From Alterisphingorhabdus sp038748365 (GTDB lineage Bacteria; Pseudomonadota; Alphaproteobacteria; Sphingomonadales; Sphingomonadaceae), in the NCBI GenBank assembly GCA_038748365.1, contig JBCDIZ010000009.1, forward strand, positions 1 to 64,000: DNA of 64,000 nt, written 5' to 3'. Position 1 is the first letter of the stretch, and every line of letters starts with the position of its first letter. Under the pieces are notes generated by a model. That model was given only the letters and a program-made list of their open reading frames with translations. It searched no databases and was not told where the DNA came from. Shown one piece after another: positions 7,871 through 16,161 of the stretch. A program made the position numbers and the translations under genes.

Positions 7871-9103
7871 CTAGCCCGGATAGGCGCGGGCCAGCGTGGC
7901 CAAAGCTCGCGTCACCATATTCTCATCACTCTGCCACGCCAGTGCCAAAGCCGATGATCCGCCATTAAACGCGGCCAATACCGGGCTGCCGGTAAAGCGG
8001 TGCTGGTTGAACCAGAGGTTGAACTGACCGGGCGGCAAGCCGTTTTCCGGCGTCCCAATCCAGGTCGCATCATCCCAGAAGGCGCGGTCAAACAGCAGAT
8101 ACACCTTGTCGAGCGTGCCCATCCCCAGCCGATTAATCGCCTGCTGCTTGCGCGGCGGCAGGGTCGGATCGAACCGCACCGAGCCCCGTTTCAAAACCCC
8201 GAGCGGCAGGGTGACGATCACCGCGTCGAAAACCGCCTCCTCGCCGCTCACCAGACCGATGGCAGCGCCCTTGTCGTGCTTGGTAACGCTGGTGACGACA
8301 CTGCCCAGCCGCAGCGCATAGTCCGCCTTCAATGCTTCCAATATCCCGGCATAGCCTTTGGGGAAGATGACATGCTTGCCGCCATAATCATCCTGATAAT
8401 TATAGGCGTTGAAATCGATTTGATCGCTATCGGCGGCATATTCATTCTGAATCTCACCGACTTCATACAGCCAATCCGGCGCATTGCGTGTGCGCATTCT
8501 ACGGCCATCGCCGCCCCGGATCCAATAGCTGTCATTGGTGTGGACGAAAGTCTTGCCTGCACTCTCCGCCAGATCAACCAGCGGGTTGCCGCGCATGCCG
8601 TGAATCCAGCTCGCGCCGAGATCAAGCGGCACGCCCAGGCTGGTATCGGTCCACATGCGGCCACCCAGCCGATTGCGCGCCTCAAAAACGGTGACGGCGC
8701 GACCTCTTTCAGCGAGAGAATGTGCGGCCGAAAGCCCGCTCATCCCTGCGCCGATAATGGCTATGCGCTGCGCATCGCCACGACTGGCAGCACGTGCCGC
8801 TCTTTGCCCCGATTCATAAGCGGCATGGACGGTGCTGGTGTAATCGGTGTTGGTCGCCTCTCCGGCAAAATGAAGCCAGTCCCCCACCGGCTCAGCCAGC
8901 GCGCGCAAATCGCGTCGGTTCGAGCCGCGAGCGAAATAGGAATAGGCGCCGAAGCTGAACGGATCGCGGCTCCAATTGGTGCGAATATAGCCAAGCAGCT
9001 TGGTACCTCGCGGCCCGGGCTGATCCATAGCGGTAATCGGTGCAGGCAGCGTTGTGAGCAGGCCGCATAGGGCCAGATTTCTCAGAAGGTCACGTCTTTG
9101 CAT
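7871..9103 (-). CDS. Circularly permuted flavin amine oxidase, exported
   Basis: The protein has all the parts of a flavin monoamine/polyamine oxidase but in shuffled order. After a Tat-like signal (MQRRDLLRNLALCGLL) comes, at residues ~38-103, what is normally the C-terminal end of the family: RTNWSRDPFSFGAYSYF, then WLHFAGEATNTDYTSTVHAA and YESGQRAA. Only then, at ~113, comes the FAD-binding start RIAIIGAGMSGLSAAHSLAE with EARNRLGGRM, DLGASWIHG, and later VTLPLGVLKRGSVRF. It stops at ALATLARAYPG, just where a normal enzyme would continue into the WSRDPFS segment. The start at 9103 gives 410 residues; ATG at 9130 is an alternative. Substrate is unknown. Probably active in the periplasm. Confidence 0.85.
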   Translation of the reverse strand: MQRRDLLRNLALCGLLTTLPAPITAMDQPGPRGTKLLGYIRTNWSRDPFSFGAYSYFARGSNRRDLRALAEPVGDWLHFAGEATNTDYTSTVHAAYESGQRAARAASRGDAQRIAIIGAGMSGLSAAHSLAERGRAVTVFEARNRLGGRMWTDTSLGVPLDLGASWIHGMRGNPLVDLAESAGKTFVHTNDSYWIRGGDGRRMRTRNAPDWLYEVGEIQNEYAADSDQIDFNAYNYQDDYGGKHVIFPKGYAGILEALKADYALRLGSVVTSVTKHDKGAAIGLVSGEEAVFDAVIVTLPLGVLKRGSVRFDPTLPPRKQQAINRLGMGTLDKVYLLFDRAFWDDATWIGTPENGLPPGQFNLWFNQHRFTGSPVLAAFNGGSSALALAWQSDENMVTRALATLARAYPG

Positions 9104-9196
9104 TGCGCAAAGACTAGACCAAATCGCCATAGGGAAAAAGCGGTGTGGCCAATAGCCATTGCCACAGGGCGATAATGGGTTAGAGACGCGGGCATT

Positions 9197-10789
9197 ATGA
9201 GCAATAGCCCGAACACCAATAGCCGCCGCACATTTGCCATTATCTCGCATCCCGATGCGGGTAAGACGACGCTGACCGAGAAGCTGCTCTTGACCGGCGG
9301 CGCGATCCATTTAGCGGGTGAGGTCAAGGCGCGTGGACAGGCGCGGCGCGCGCGATCGGACTGGATGAAGATCGAGCAGCAGCGTGGCATCTCGGTCACC
9401 TCCAGCGTGATGACCTTTGAGCGTACCGGCGCCAATGGCGAGACCATTACCTTCAATCTGCTCGATACGCCGGGGCATGAGGATTTCTCCGAGGACACCT
9501 ATCGCACGCTCACCGCAGTCGATAGCGCAATCATGGTGATCGACGCGGCCAAGGGCATTGAGCCGCAGACGCGCAAGCTGTTCGAGGTTTGCCGCCTGCG
9601 TTCGGTGCCGATCATCACCTTTATCAACAAGGTCGACCGCGAAGGCCGCGATCCGTTCGAGCTGATCGATGAGGTTGCCGATATGCTGGCGCTGGATGTT
9701 GTGCCGATGAGCTGGCCGACGGGTATGGGCGGGCTGTTTGAAGGCATATGGTCGCTGGAAAGCCATCGCCTCAGCCAGCCCGAAGGCGATGCGAAGGAAT
9801 ATCTCGGCAACGCGCAAGCGTTTGACGGTCTCGACGATCCCAAGCTGGCCGAAGCGCTTTCCGCAGACGCGCTGGAGAAGCTGCAGGAAGAGGCAGGGCT
9901 GGCGGCAGAAGCCTATAGCGATTTTGACGTTGAGGCTTATCGTGCGGGTGATCTCACCCCGGTGTATTTCGGCTCGGCGCTGAAAAATTTCGGCGTCGAG
10001 GAGCTGATCGAGGCGATCGCCACTCACGCCCCGCCACCACGGCCACAGCCCGCCGAACCTGCCGAAATCGCGCCCGATGGCAAGGATGTGACCGGCTTTA
10101 TCTTCAAGGTGCAGGCCAATATGGACCCGCAGCATCGCGACCGTATCGCCTTTATGCGGCTATGTTCTGGCACCTTCAAGCGCGGCATGAAACTGACGCC
10201 CAGCGGCCATGGCAAACCGATTGCGGTGCACTCACCTATCATGTTTTTCGCCCAGGATCGCGAAATTGCCGATACCGCGCTGCCCGGCGATATTATCGGC
10301 ATCCCCAATCATGGCACGCTGCGCGTTGGCGATACGCTGAGCGAGAAGAATGATGTGCGCATCACCGGCCTACCCAATTTCGCGCCCGAAATCCTGCGCC
10401 GCGTCGCGCTGAAAGACCCGACCAAGACCAAGCAACTACGCAAGGCATTGGATGATCTGTCTGAGGAGGGCGTGATTCAGGTGTTCTACCCCGAGATTGG
10501 TGGTCAATGGATTGTCGGCGTGGTCGGCCAGCTCCAACTCGACGTCTTGGTGTCACGTCTGTCAGCAGAATATAAGGTCGAGGCCGTTCTCGAAGCCGCA
10601 CCCTTTGAAACCGCCCGCTGGATCAGCGGTGAGGACAATGTGCTCGACAGCTTCGCCCGCATCAGCCAGGCCAATCTCGCCAAAGACCGCGACGGCAATC
10701 TGGTATTCCTTGCCAAATCCGCCTGGGATGTGGGGTATCAGGAAGAGCGCAACCCGGAGATTGCGTTTAAAGCGACCCGGGAGCGGTGA
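9197..10789 (+). CDS. prfC: Peptide chain release factor 3
   Basis: A 530-residue translational GTPase of the RF3 family, which recycles RF1 and RF2 from the ribosome after termination. G motifs are visible: G1 HPDAGKTTLTEKLL (residues ~16-29), switch 2 DTPGHEDFSEDTYRTL, and G4 NKVDREGRD, followed by RF3-type domains 2 and 3 (GTFKRGMKL; FYPEIGGQWIVGVVGQLQLD). The length is the usual 525-535. It is divergent from the amine oxidase gene across 93 bases, and a small lipoprotein gene begins 3 bases after its stop. Confidence 0.97.
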   Translation: MSNSPNTNSRRTFAIISHPDAGKTTLTEKLLLTGGAIHLAGEVKARGQARRARSDWMKIEQQRGISVTSSVMTFERTGANGETITFNLLDTPGHEDFSEDTYRTLTAVDSAIMVIDAAKGIEPQTRKLFEVCRLRSVPIITFINKVDREGRDPFELIDEVADMLALDVVPMSWPTGMGGLFEGIWSLESHRLSQPEGDAKEYLGNAQAFDGLDDPKLAEALSADALEKLQEEAGLAAEAYSDFDVEAYRAGDLTPVYFGSALKNFGVEELIEAIATHAPPPRPQPAEPAEIAPDGKDVTGFIFKVQANMDPQHRDRIAFMRLCSGTFKRGMKLTPSGHGKPIAVHSPIMFFAQDREIADTALPGDIIGIPNHGTLRVGDTLSEKNDVRITGLPNFAPEILRRVALKDPTKTKQLRKALDDLSEEGVIQVFYPEIGGQWIVGVVGQLQLDVLVSRLSAEYKVEAVLEAAPFETARWISGEDNVLDSFARISQANLAKDRDGNLVFLAKSAWDVGYQEERNPEIAFKATRER

Positions 10790-10792
10790 GGT

Positions 10793-11185
10793 ATGGATAT
10801 CTTCAGGATTGGTTTTGCTGGACTGCTTTTCTCTTCGGTTTTGATGTCATGTGGGGAAGAACCGCAAAGCGATGTCGAGGAACAACCCCAAAGCGCAACC
10901 TATAAAGACATTCTGGCGCGCAATATTGAAAGAACAATAACTCTGCCAGATGGCGCTTACGCAATGGACGAATATGCCCGGATATATTTTTTGGCATCAA
11001 ATGGCGTGGTTCACGCCCTATATATTACATTTGAAGAACCCCAATTCAAAGTAGGCAAAAGCGTCTGGGTGGATGACGAAAATGCATTTCCGCTCATACT
11101 TGATGGCGGCTGCAGTGTTGTCAGCGTTGTCTATAAAATAGAGACCGGTTCATTCATATCCGTCTGCTGCAACGGAGTGGCTTAG
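10793..11185 (+). CDS. Small lipoprotein of unknown function
   Basis: I do not recognise this 130-residue protein. It starts MDIFRIGFAGLLFSSVLMSC, a lipoprotein signal with lipobox LMSC and Gly next, so it should be lipidated. Residues 25-36 are acidic and polar (linker), and the rest forms a small beta-rich domain with four further Cys (GGCS, and SVCCNG near the end), which may form disulfides. The start is 3 bases after the prfC stop, implying read-through transcription. The gene is more AT-rich than prfC, suggesting a later arrival. Confidence 0.65.
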   Translation: MDIFRIGFAGLLFSSVLMSCGEEPQSDVEEQPQSATYKDILARNIERTITLPDGAYAMDEYARIYFLASNGVVHALYITFEEPQFKVGKSVWVDDENAFPLILDGGCSVVSVVYKIETGSFISVCCNGVA

Positions 11186-11201
11186 AAGAAAGCAATACTG
11201 T

Positions 11202-11594
11202 CTAACCATTTTGCTGCGTCAAAGTCGCCTTGTGCCACCACCAGAGTAATGGCGGCAGTAGCAATTCCACAAACATCAGGAAGATAAACAACGCAATCGG
11301 CGGGCCGACCATCGCCCAGGATATGATCCGCGCCACGCCGCTGAAGAAGAACACCAGCAGCAGAAACCCGAATACCCGAATCCGCTCCGCCTCATGAAGC
11401 GCGCGGGCGCACCAGATCAGGGCTATGCCGAAGCCGAGGAACAGCGTTGCGTAAAAGCGGTCCTCGCTGTCCATGGTGGCGTTGACCGGGATCGCGCCGG
11501 GGATCGATTTCGGCCCCAGCGCAATATGCGCCAGTGCGATCAGGCAACAGACGCTGCCGAAGAAGATGACGAAATATTCGAGCCATTTGCGCAT
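11202..11594 (-). CDS. DUF4345 family membrane protein
   Basis: A 130-residue integral membrane protein with four hydrophobic segments (about residues 7-27, 48-66, 72-92 and 97-118). The pattern MDSEDRFYATLFLGFGIALIW followed by GVARIISWAMVGPP matches the DUF4345 family (conserved DSE.RFY, then ARI and G.P). A GGAGAG-like site lies 6 bases upstream of the ATG. Function of the family is unknown. It faces the small lipoprotein gene tail-to-tail across 16 bases. Confidence 0.75.
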   Translation of the reverse strand: MRKWLEYFVIFFGSVCCLIALAHIALGPKSIPGAIPVNATMDSEDRFYATLFLGFGIALIWCARALHEAERIRVFGFLLLVFFFSGVARIISWAMVGPPIALFIFLMFVELLLPPLLWWWHKATLTQQNG

Positions 11595-11651
11595 GATCGA
11601 CTCTCCTTATTTCGGCAAGCCTATCATGCGCATATGGAGCCCTCAATCGGA

Positions 11652-14048
11652 TCAGTAATTGAACCCAAGCGTAATGGTGAAGGTGCGCGGATCGCCGAAA
11701 TAGACGGTCTGGATATTACCCACCGAACTGAACTCCTGTCCGTCTGTGCGGTAGAGCGTATCGGTGAGGTTGCGTGCGCCGCCGCGGATGAAATAGCGGC
11801 CATTGTCGAACGACGCCTGAACATAGGCGTTGAGCAACGCATAGCCATCTTCACGCAGGCCCTCGCGATTATCCACCGAGAGGAAATGCCCGTCAACATA
11901 GCGGGCCTCGCCGCCAATGGAGATGTCGGCTGAACCGAGCGAGAAGGTATAATCACCCGCAATCCGCGCATTGATCGGCGGTGCGAAAGCCGGTTCGCAG
12001 ATGATTTCCTCGCCGGTCGGGTTACAGGAGAAGCTTTGCGGTGGCACGCGGCGGCCATCGTTGAACTCATTATACTGCGCTTCGAGATAGCCGAGCGAAC
12101 CCATCAGCGTCAGGCCATCCAGAGGTTTAACTGTCGTTTCGATCTCGAAACCGTAAATCTCCAGCTCACCGGCGTTGAGCACAGGGAAAACACCGACACC
12201 GGCACCGCCATCAATACCGCCACCAACACGCGCCTGAAAATCCTGATAATCGGAATAGAAGGCCGCAGCCGAAATCACCACATCACCGTCAAGGAATGAC
12301 GCCTTGCCGCCAATCTCGTAAGTCCACACGGTTTCCGGCTCGAACGTCGTCACCAGTTCGGGGTTGCCATCGACGAACAGCGTTAGATCGGCCAGTGAGT
12401 TGGCGCGGCCATTAAAGCCACCCGATTTGAAGCCGCGGCTGGCGCTGGCATAGATCAAGCGATCTGGTGCAGGCGTATAGCTGATGGTCAGGCTGGGCGT
12501 GAACGCATCGAACGACTGGCTGTCATCCTCATTCAGCGGCGGCGGCAGATCACCGGGGAAACTGAAATCAAGACCATCGATCAGCGCCAGGCTGGATTGG
12601 GTGGTGGTGAAGCGATTATATTGCCGCTCTTCATAGGTGTAGCGCAGACCCGCGGTAATCGACCAGTAATCGCTCAGATCATAAGTCAGCTGACCAAAAG
12701 CGGCATAGCTGTCGGTTTCCTGCTCATCATTGATCAGTCGGGTAAAGGTGATCGGTGCGCCGCCAAAGGCGAAGAGATCATCGGCAAAGGCCTCTTGATC
12801 CGAGGTCACCCGCTCATTGAGATAATAGAGGCCGAACACGCCGTTGAGCTTGTCGCTGCTATAACGCAGCTGCAGTTCCTGACTCCATTGCCGTTGGTCA
12901 GTGCCGACAAAAACATCGCCAATCTCGGCTTGGGTGGCGTCAATATCGATAAAGAAATCGGTCGTGAGGTCGCGATAAGAGGTGATCGAGACCAGCTCGA
13001 GATTATCCGAAAGCTGGAAATTGGCATTGAGCGCCAGGCCCCAATGATCGAGCTCTTGTCCCTCACCATTGGTGAAGCTGGTGGCCGATTCAAAATCAAA
13101 TCGCTCGCCAAATTGATCCGGCTCGACCAGAACGACTGGCCCCAATGCAAAGTCGGTCTGGATAATTGGCGCGGTGGGCGCGCCAAGGTTCAACGCATTG
13201 CGTTGACGGGTATAATCGCCCGACAGGCTGATCTCGATCGAATCCGATGGCTGCACCCGCAAGATGCTGCGGAAAGTGAGGTTATCGCGATCGTTGAAAT
13301 CCTCACCGGTTAGCGGATTGGTGATGATGCCATCACGGGTATCATAAAGCCCTGCGATCGAGAGTGCGACGCTGTCTGTTGCGATCGGAGCCGAAACGTA
13401 GCCATTGACGGTAAACTGATCGAAGCTGCCATAGGTGACATCACCACTGGCTTGGAACTCATCAAGATCAGGCTTGCGCGAGACGATATTGACCGCGCCG
13501 CCAATGGTGTTTTTGCCGTAAAGTGTGCCTTGCGGTCCACGCAGCACTTCGACACGCTCAACATCAGACAGGGTCAGCAAAGCGCCCTGAATCCGGCTGA
13601 GGAAAACGCCGTCCACATAGACGCCGACCGCCGGGTCAAAGGTCTGCAGGGCATCGGGCTGGCCGACACCACGGATAAAGATATTGGCGCTGGTCGCCGA
13701 ACCACGGCCCTGCACCAGATTGAGGTTGGGCACCGCGCCCTGAATACCGGAAAGATCTTGCGCCTGCAGATCGCGCAACTGGTCCTGACTGAATGCAGTG
13801 ACCGCGACCGGCACATCAATCAGCGCCTCCTCACGCCGCCGCGCGGTGACGATGATCACATCGTCATCGTCTTCGTTGCTCTCAGCCACATCCTGTAGCT
13901 GCGGCGGTACATCCTGCGCAAAGGCAGGAGCCGATAAACCCATAACGGCGAAAGCCATCATGGCAGCGCCGCCGCGTAATCCGATTTTGTACAATGCGCC
14001 TTTTTCGGTGTGATCCGATGCCTGCGCGCTATTGGCGATCCGCAACAT
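11652..14048 (-). CDS. TonB-dependent outer-membrane receptor
   Basis: A 798-residue receptor that would import a siderophore, vitamin or carbohydrate across the outer membrane using TonB energy. A signal peptide ends at APAFAQ (residue ~45). The TonB box-like DDVIIVTARRREE (62-74) precedes the plug domain (LRDLQAQDLSGIQGAVPNL; GRGSATSANIFIRGVGQPDA; RVEVLRGPQGTLYGKNTIGG) and a long beta-barrel ending ...PRTFTITLGFNY with terminal aromatic residue. The start at 14048 has AGGAGA at 6 bases; upstream ATGs lack this. It is divergent from a TetR gene. The sequence resembles the large sphingomonad receptor group whose substrates are mostly unknown. Confidence 0.92.
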   Translation of the reverse strand: MLRIANSAQASDHTEKGALYKIGLRGGAAMMAFAVMGLSAPAFAQDVPPQLQDVAESNEDDDDVIIVTARRREEALIDVPVAVTAFSQDQLRDLQAQDLSGIQGAVPNLNLVQGRGSATSANIFIRGVGQPDALQTFDPAVGVYVDGVFLSRIQGALLTLSDVERVEVLRGPQGTLYGKNTIGGAVNIVSRKPDLDEFQASGDVTYGSFDQFTVNGYVSAPIATDSVALSIAGLYDTRDGIITNPLTGEDFNDRDNLTFRSILRVQPSDSIEISLSGDYTRQRNALNLGAPTAPIIQTDFALGPVVLVEPDQFGERFDFESATSFTNGEGQELDHWGLALNANFQLSDNLELVSITSYRDLTTDFFIDIDATQAEIGDVFVGTDQRQWSQELQLRYSSDKLNGVFGLYYLNERVTSDQEAFADDLFAFGGAPITFTRLINDEQETDSYAAFGQLTYDLSDYWSITAGLRYTYEERQYNRFTTTQSSLALIDGLDFSFPGDLPPPLNEDDSQSFDAFTPSLTISYTPAPDRLIYASASRGFKSGGFNGRANSLADLTLFVDGNPELVTTFEPETVWTYEIGGKASFLDGDVVISAAAFYSDYQDFQARVGGGIDGGAGVGVFPVLNAGELEIYGFEIETTVKPLDGLTLMGSLGYLEAQYNEFNDGRRVPPQSFSCNPTGEEIICEPAFAPPINARIAGDYTFSLGSADISIGGEARYVDGHFLSVDNREGLREDGYALLNAYVQASFDNGRYFIRGGARNLTDTLYRTDGQEFSSVGNIQTVYFGDPRTFTITLGFNY

Positions 14049-14102
14049 AATCTTCTCCTGCATTTCTCGCGATCTGATGCCGCGCCTGATCAACTGAAAT
14101 CG

Positions 14103-14131
14103 CCTATAATGAAAGATGAACCACCTTTCAA
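14103..14131 (-). promoter_or_regulatory. Putative promoter of the TonB receptor with an embedded operator
   Basis: On the minus strand TTGAAA, a 17-base spacer and TATAGG form a plausible sigma-70 promoter for the receptor gene. The spacer overlaps an inverted repeat TGAAAG-N9-CTTTCA (14110-14130), suitable for a dimeric repressor such as the divergently encoded TetR protein. Binding is inference. Confidence 0.4.
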
Positions 14132-14237
14132 CTTTTTGTTTGCGCTGGGTTATAACATCCAGTAAAGTGATGCAATCAGGACACAGCTCATGGTCAGCTA
14201 ACTACGCGTGAGCTATGCGAATAAGGGGAGTGCGTCC

Positions 14238-14897
14238 GTGGATCAGCAGACCAGTGGAAAGCCCACGGCGGAGAATCCAGGGCCTGAGAATGTTGGCAAA
14301 CAGCCGCGCACCTCACGCGGCCGCGCAACACAGAAAAAGCTGCTCGATGCGGCTGCGCTGGAATTTGGTGAGAAGGGCTATCATGAGGCTTCGGTTAGCA
14401 GCATCACCCGCCGCGCCGGTACCGCCCTAGGCAGCTTCTATACCTATTTTGACAGCAAGGATGAGATCTTCCGTGCTCTGGTGCAGCATATGTCGAGCGA
14501 GGTAGGTCGTCATGCTGCCAGCGCCATGTCTGCGGCGGGCAATGCACTTGAGCGCGAACAGCTCGCATTGCAAGGCTTCCTAGCCTTTACCCGTAGCCAC
14601 AAGGAAATTTATCGCATCATCGATGAGGCCGAATTTGTCGATCCCGCCAGCTATCGCACCCATTATGAGACGGTGGCCGAACGCATGGAGGTGCGGCTGC
14701 AGGCCGGAGCTGAGGCAGGCGAAATGCGCGATGATCTGGGCGAGCTGGAAGCCTGGGCGCTGATGGGGATGAATGTCTTTCTCGGTCTGCGCTACGGTGT
14801 TTGGAGCGGAGCCAGGGATTTAACAGACGAAGAAATCGCCGCGATCAGCGAGCGCGCCAACCGCTTTTTGCGTGATGGTCTAGGGGCGAAGAAATAG
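14238..14897 (+). CDS. TetR-family transcriptional regulator
   Basis: The N-terminal helix-turn-helix is clear: LLDAAALEFGEKGYHEASVS then SITRRAGTALGSFYTYFDSKDEIF, the TetR signature. The C-terminal ~140 residues are an all-helical ligand and dimerisation domain with no recognised ligand. The GTG at 14238 is preferred (219 residues) because AAGGGGAG lies 8 bases upstream; a GTG at 14208 would add 10 residues. It is divergent from the TonB receptor across 189 bases holding an inverted repeat, so it probably controls that gene and itself. Confidence 0.88.
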   Translation: MDQQTSGKPTAENPGPENVGKQPRTSRGRATQKKLLDAAALEFGEKGYHEASVSSITRRAGTALGSFYTYFDSKDEIFRALVQHMSSEVGRHAASAMSAAGNALEREQLALQGFLAFTRSHKEIYRIIDEAEFVDPASYRTHYETVAERMEVRLQAGAEAGEMRDDLGELEAWALMGMNVFLGLRYGVWSGARDLTDEEIAAISERANRFLRDGLGAKK

Positions 14898-14923
14898 AGC
14901 GGACAAGGCCTAGGGTCAGGACC

Positions 14924-15496
14924 CTAGCCGGGCATCATGCGTTCAACCGTATTATCGAAGCCGCCAAACAGATGATAAGCAGCGGCAGTGATATGCAGCA
15001 CGATCAGCGCTGCCATCAGATAACCACCCCAGCTATGACCGCTATGCGCCAGCTCCCAAAGCGCGGATTCACGTTCAATCGGCACTTTGGGCAATTCCAC
15101 GCCAAACCACAGCATCGGCCGACTGCCGCCTGAGGACATGAGATAGCCACCGACAGGCAAGCCTATCATCAGCGCATAAAACATCCAATGTACAGCCGTT
15201 GCCAGCATCTTCTGCCAAGCAGGAAGTGGCGGCGTATAAGGCGGTGGACTGTGTGTCAGCCGCCAGTACAACCGGATAAGCGCCAGCGCAAAGACGGTAA
15301 TCCCCAGTGATTTGTGCAACCGCATGGTGACACCCTTCACCTCATCGCTCCAGCCATCATGAAACAGGCCGATGGCAACAATGGTGACAATTATTAATGC
15401 CATTAGCCAGTGCAATAGCTGGGCGACAGCATGATAGCGGTCATCCTGGCCTCTTACGGATGGAGTGGAAATAGGTTGTGAGCTCATAATGTCCAT
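14924..15496 (-). CDS. Cytochrome b561 family membrane protein
   Basis: A 190-residue di-heme b-type cytochrome with four transmembrane helices. Heme-binding His are visible in the helix starts: YHAVAQLLHWLMALIIV (first helix), MRLHKSLGITVFAL (second), AVHWMFYALMIGLPVGGYLM (third) and LIVLHITAAAYHLFGG (fourth). The family passes electrons from quinol to a periplasmic acceptor, superoxide for E. coli CybB. It ends about 27 bases from the end of the tetR gene, tail-to-tail. There is no clear ribosome binding site; ATG 15487 is an alternative start. Confidence 0.88.
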   Translation of the reverse strand: MDIMSSQPISTPSVRGQDDRYHAVAQLLHWLMALIIVTIVAIGLFHDGWSDEVKGVTMRLHKSLGITVFALALIRLYWRLTHSPPPYTPPLPAWQKMLATAVHWMFYALMIGLPVGGYLMSSGGSRPMLWFGVELPKVPIERESALWELAHSGHSWGGYLMAALIVLHITAAAYHLFGGFDNTVERMMPG

Positions 15497-15567
15497 ATTT
15501 AGCCGCTATGGCCCGACCATGCCAAGCTTTTGCCTGATACTTTATTTTCTTCGCGTGGGCATCTGCT

Positions 15568-16161
15568 CTAGCCTTGCAGCAGAAACACCGCATGTTCGGC
15601 GAGTAAATTGCCCATGGCATGGCCGGTAGTCGTGTCACCGCTAAGGAACCACCGCCCCTCCACCTGCCAGCCGCGCTCTGCAATTAGATCTTCAAAATCA
15701 GCGATGGTGACATGGTGGATATTGGGTGTAGCATACCAGCGTTCAGGGATAAGCCGCGTGACTGGCATGCGCCCGCCGGTGAGCAGCGCCATACGGATGC
15801 GCCAATGCGCAAAATTGGGGAAGCTGACAAAAGCGCGCTCACCAATCCGCAATAGCGATTCCACAATACGATCAGGATGGTCAGTGGTCTGCAACGTCTG
15901 GCTGAGCACAGCATAATCAAAGCCACCCGCCGGATAATCAGCGAGATCGGTATCGGCATTGCCCTGCACCACCGACAAGCCTTTGCCCATAGCGGTGGCG
16001 ACCTTGCCGGGATTGATCTCCAGCCCGCGCGCGTCCACCGCTTTGTCTTGCCTGAGCGCTGCCAGCAACGTGCCTTCACCACAGCCAATATCTAGTACCC
16101 GCGAATTCGGCGCTATCTGATCATAAATGACGGCCAGGTCTGGGCGGAGATCGGCCATCAT
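15568..16161 (-). CDS. metW: Methionine biosynthesis protein MetW
   Basis: A 197-residue SAM-methyltransferase-fold protein with motif I VLDIGCGEGTLLAAL (residues ~20-34) and the MetW hallmarks FPNFAHWRIRMALLTGGRMPVT and WYATPNIHHVTI. MetW works with MetX in homoserine acylation in alphaproteobacteria, although its exact biochemical part is not settled. Its ATG overlaps the metX stop by 4 bases, confirming the pair. Confidence 0.95.
   Translation of the reverse strand: MMADLRPDLAVIYDQIAPNSRVLDIGCGEGTLLAALRQDKAVDARGLEINPGKVATAMGKGLSVVQGNADTDLADYPAGGFDYAVLSQTLQTTDHPDRIVESLLRIGERAFVSFPNFAHWRIRMALLTGGRMPVTRLIPERWYATPNIHHVTIADFEDLIAERGWQVEGRWFLSGDTTTGHAMGNLLAEHAVFLLQG

Noticed and set aside
8000..9070. 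356-codon open frame on the plus strand opposite the amine oxidase
   Set aside because: It is fully antisense to a frame with clear amine oxidase motifs; its product has no domain and no ribosome binding site.
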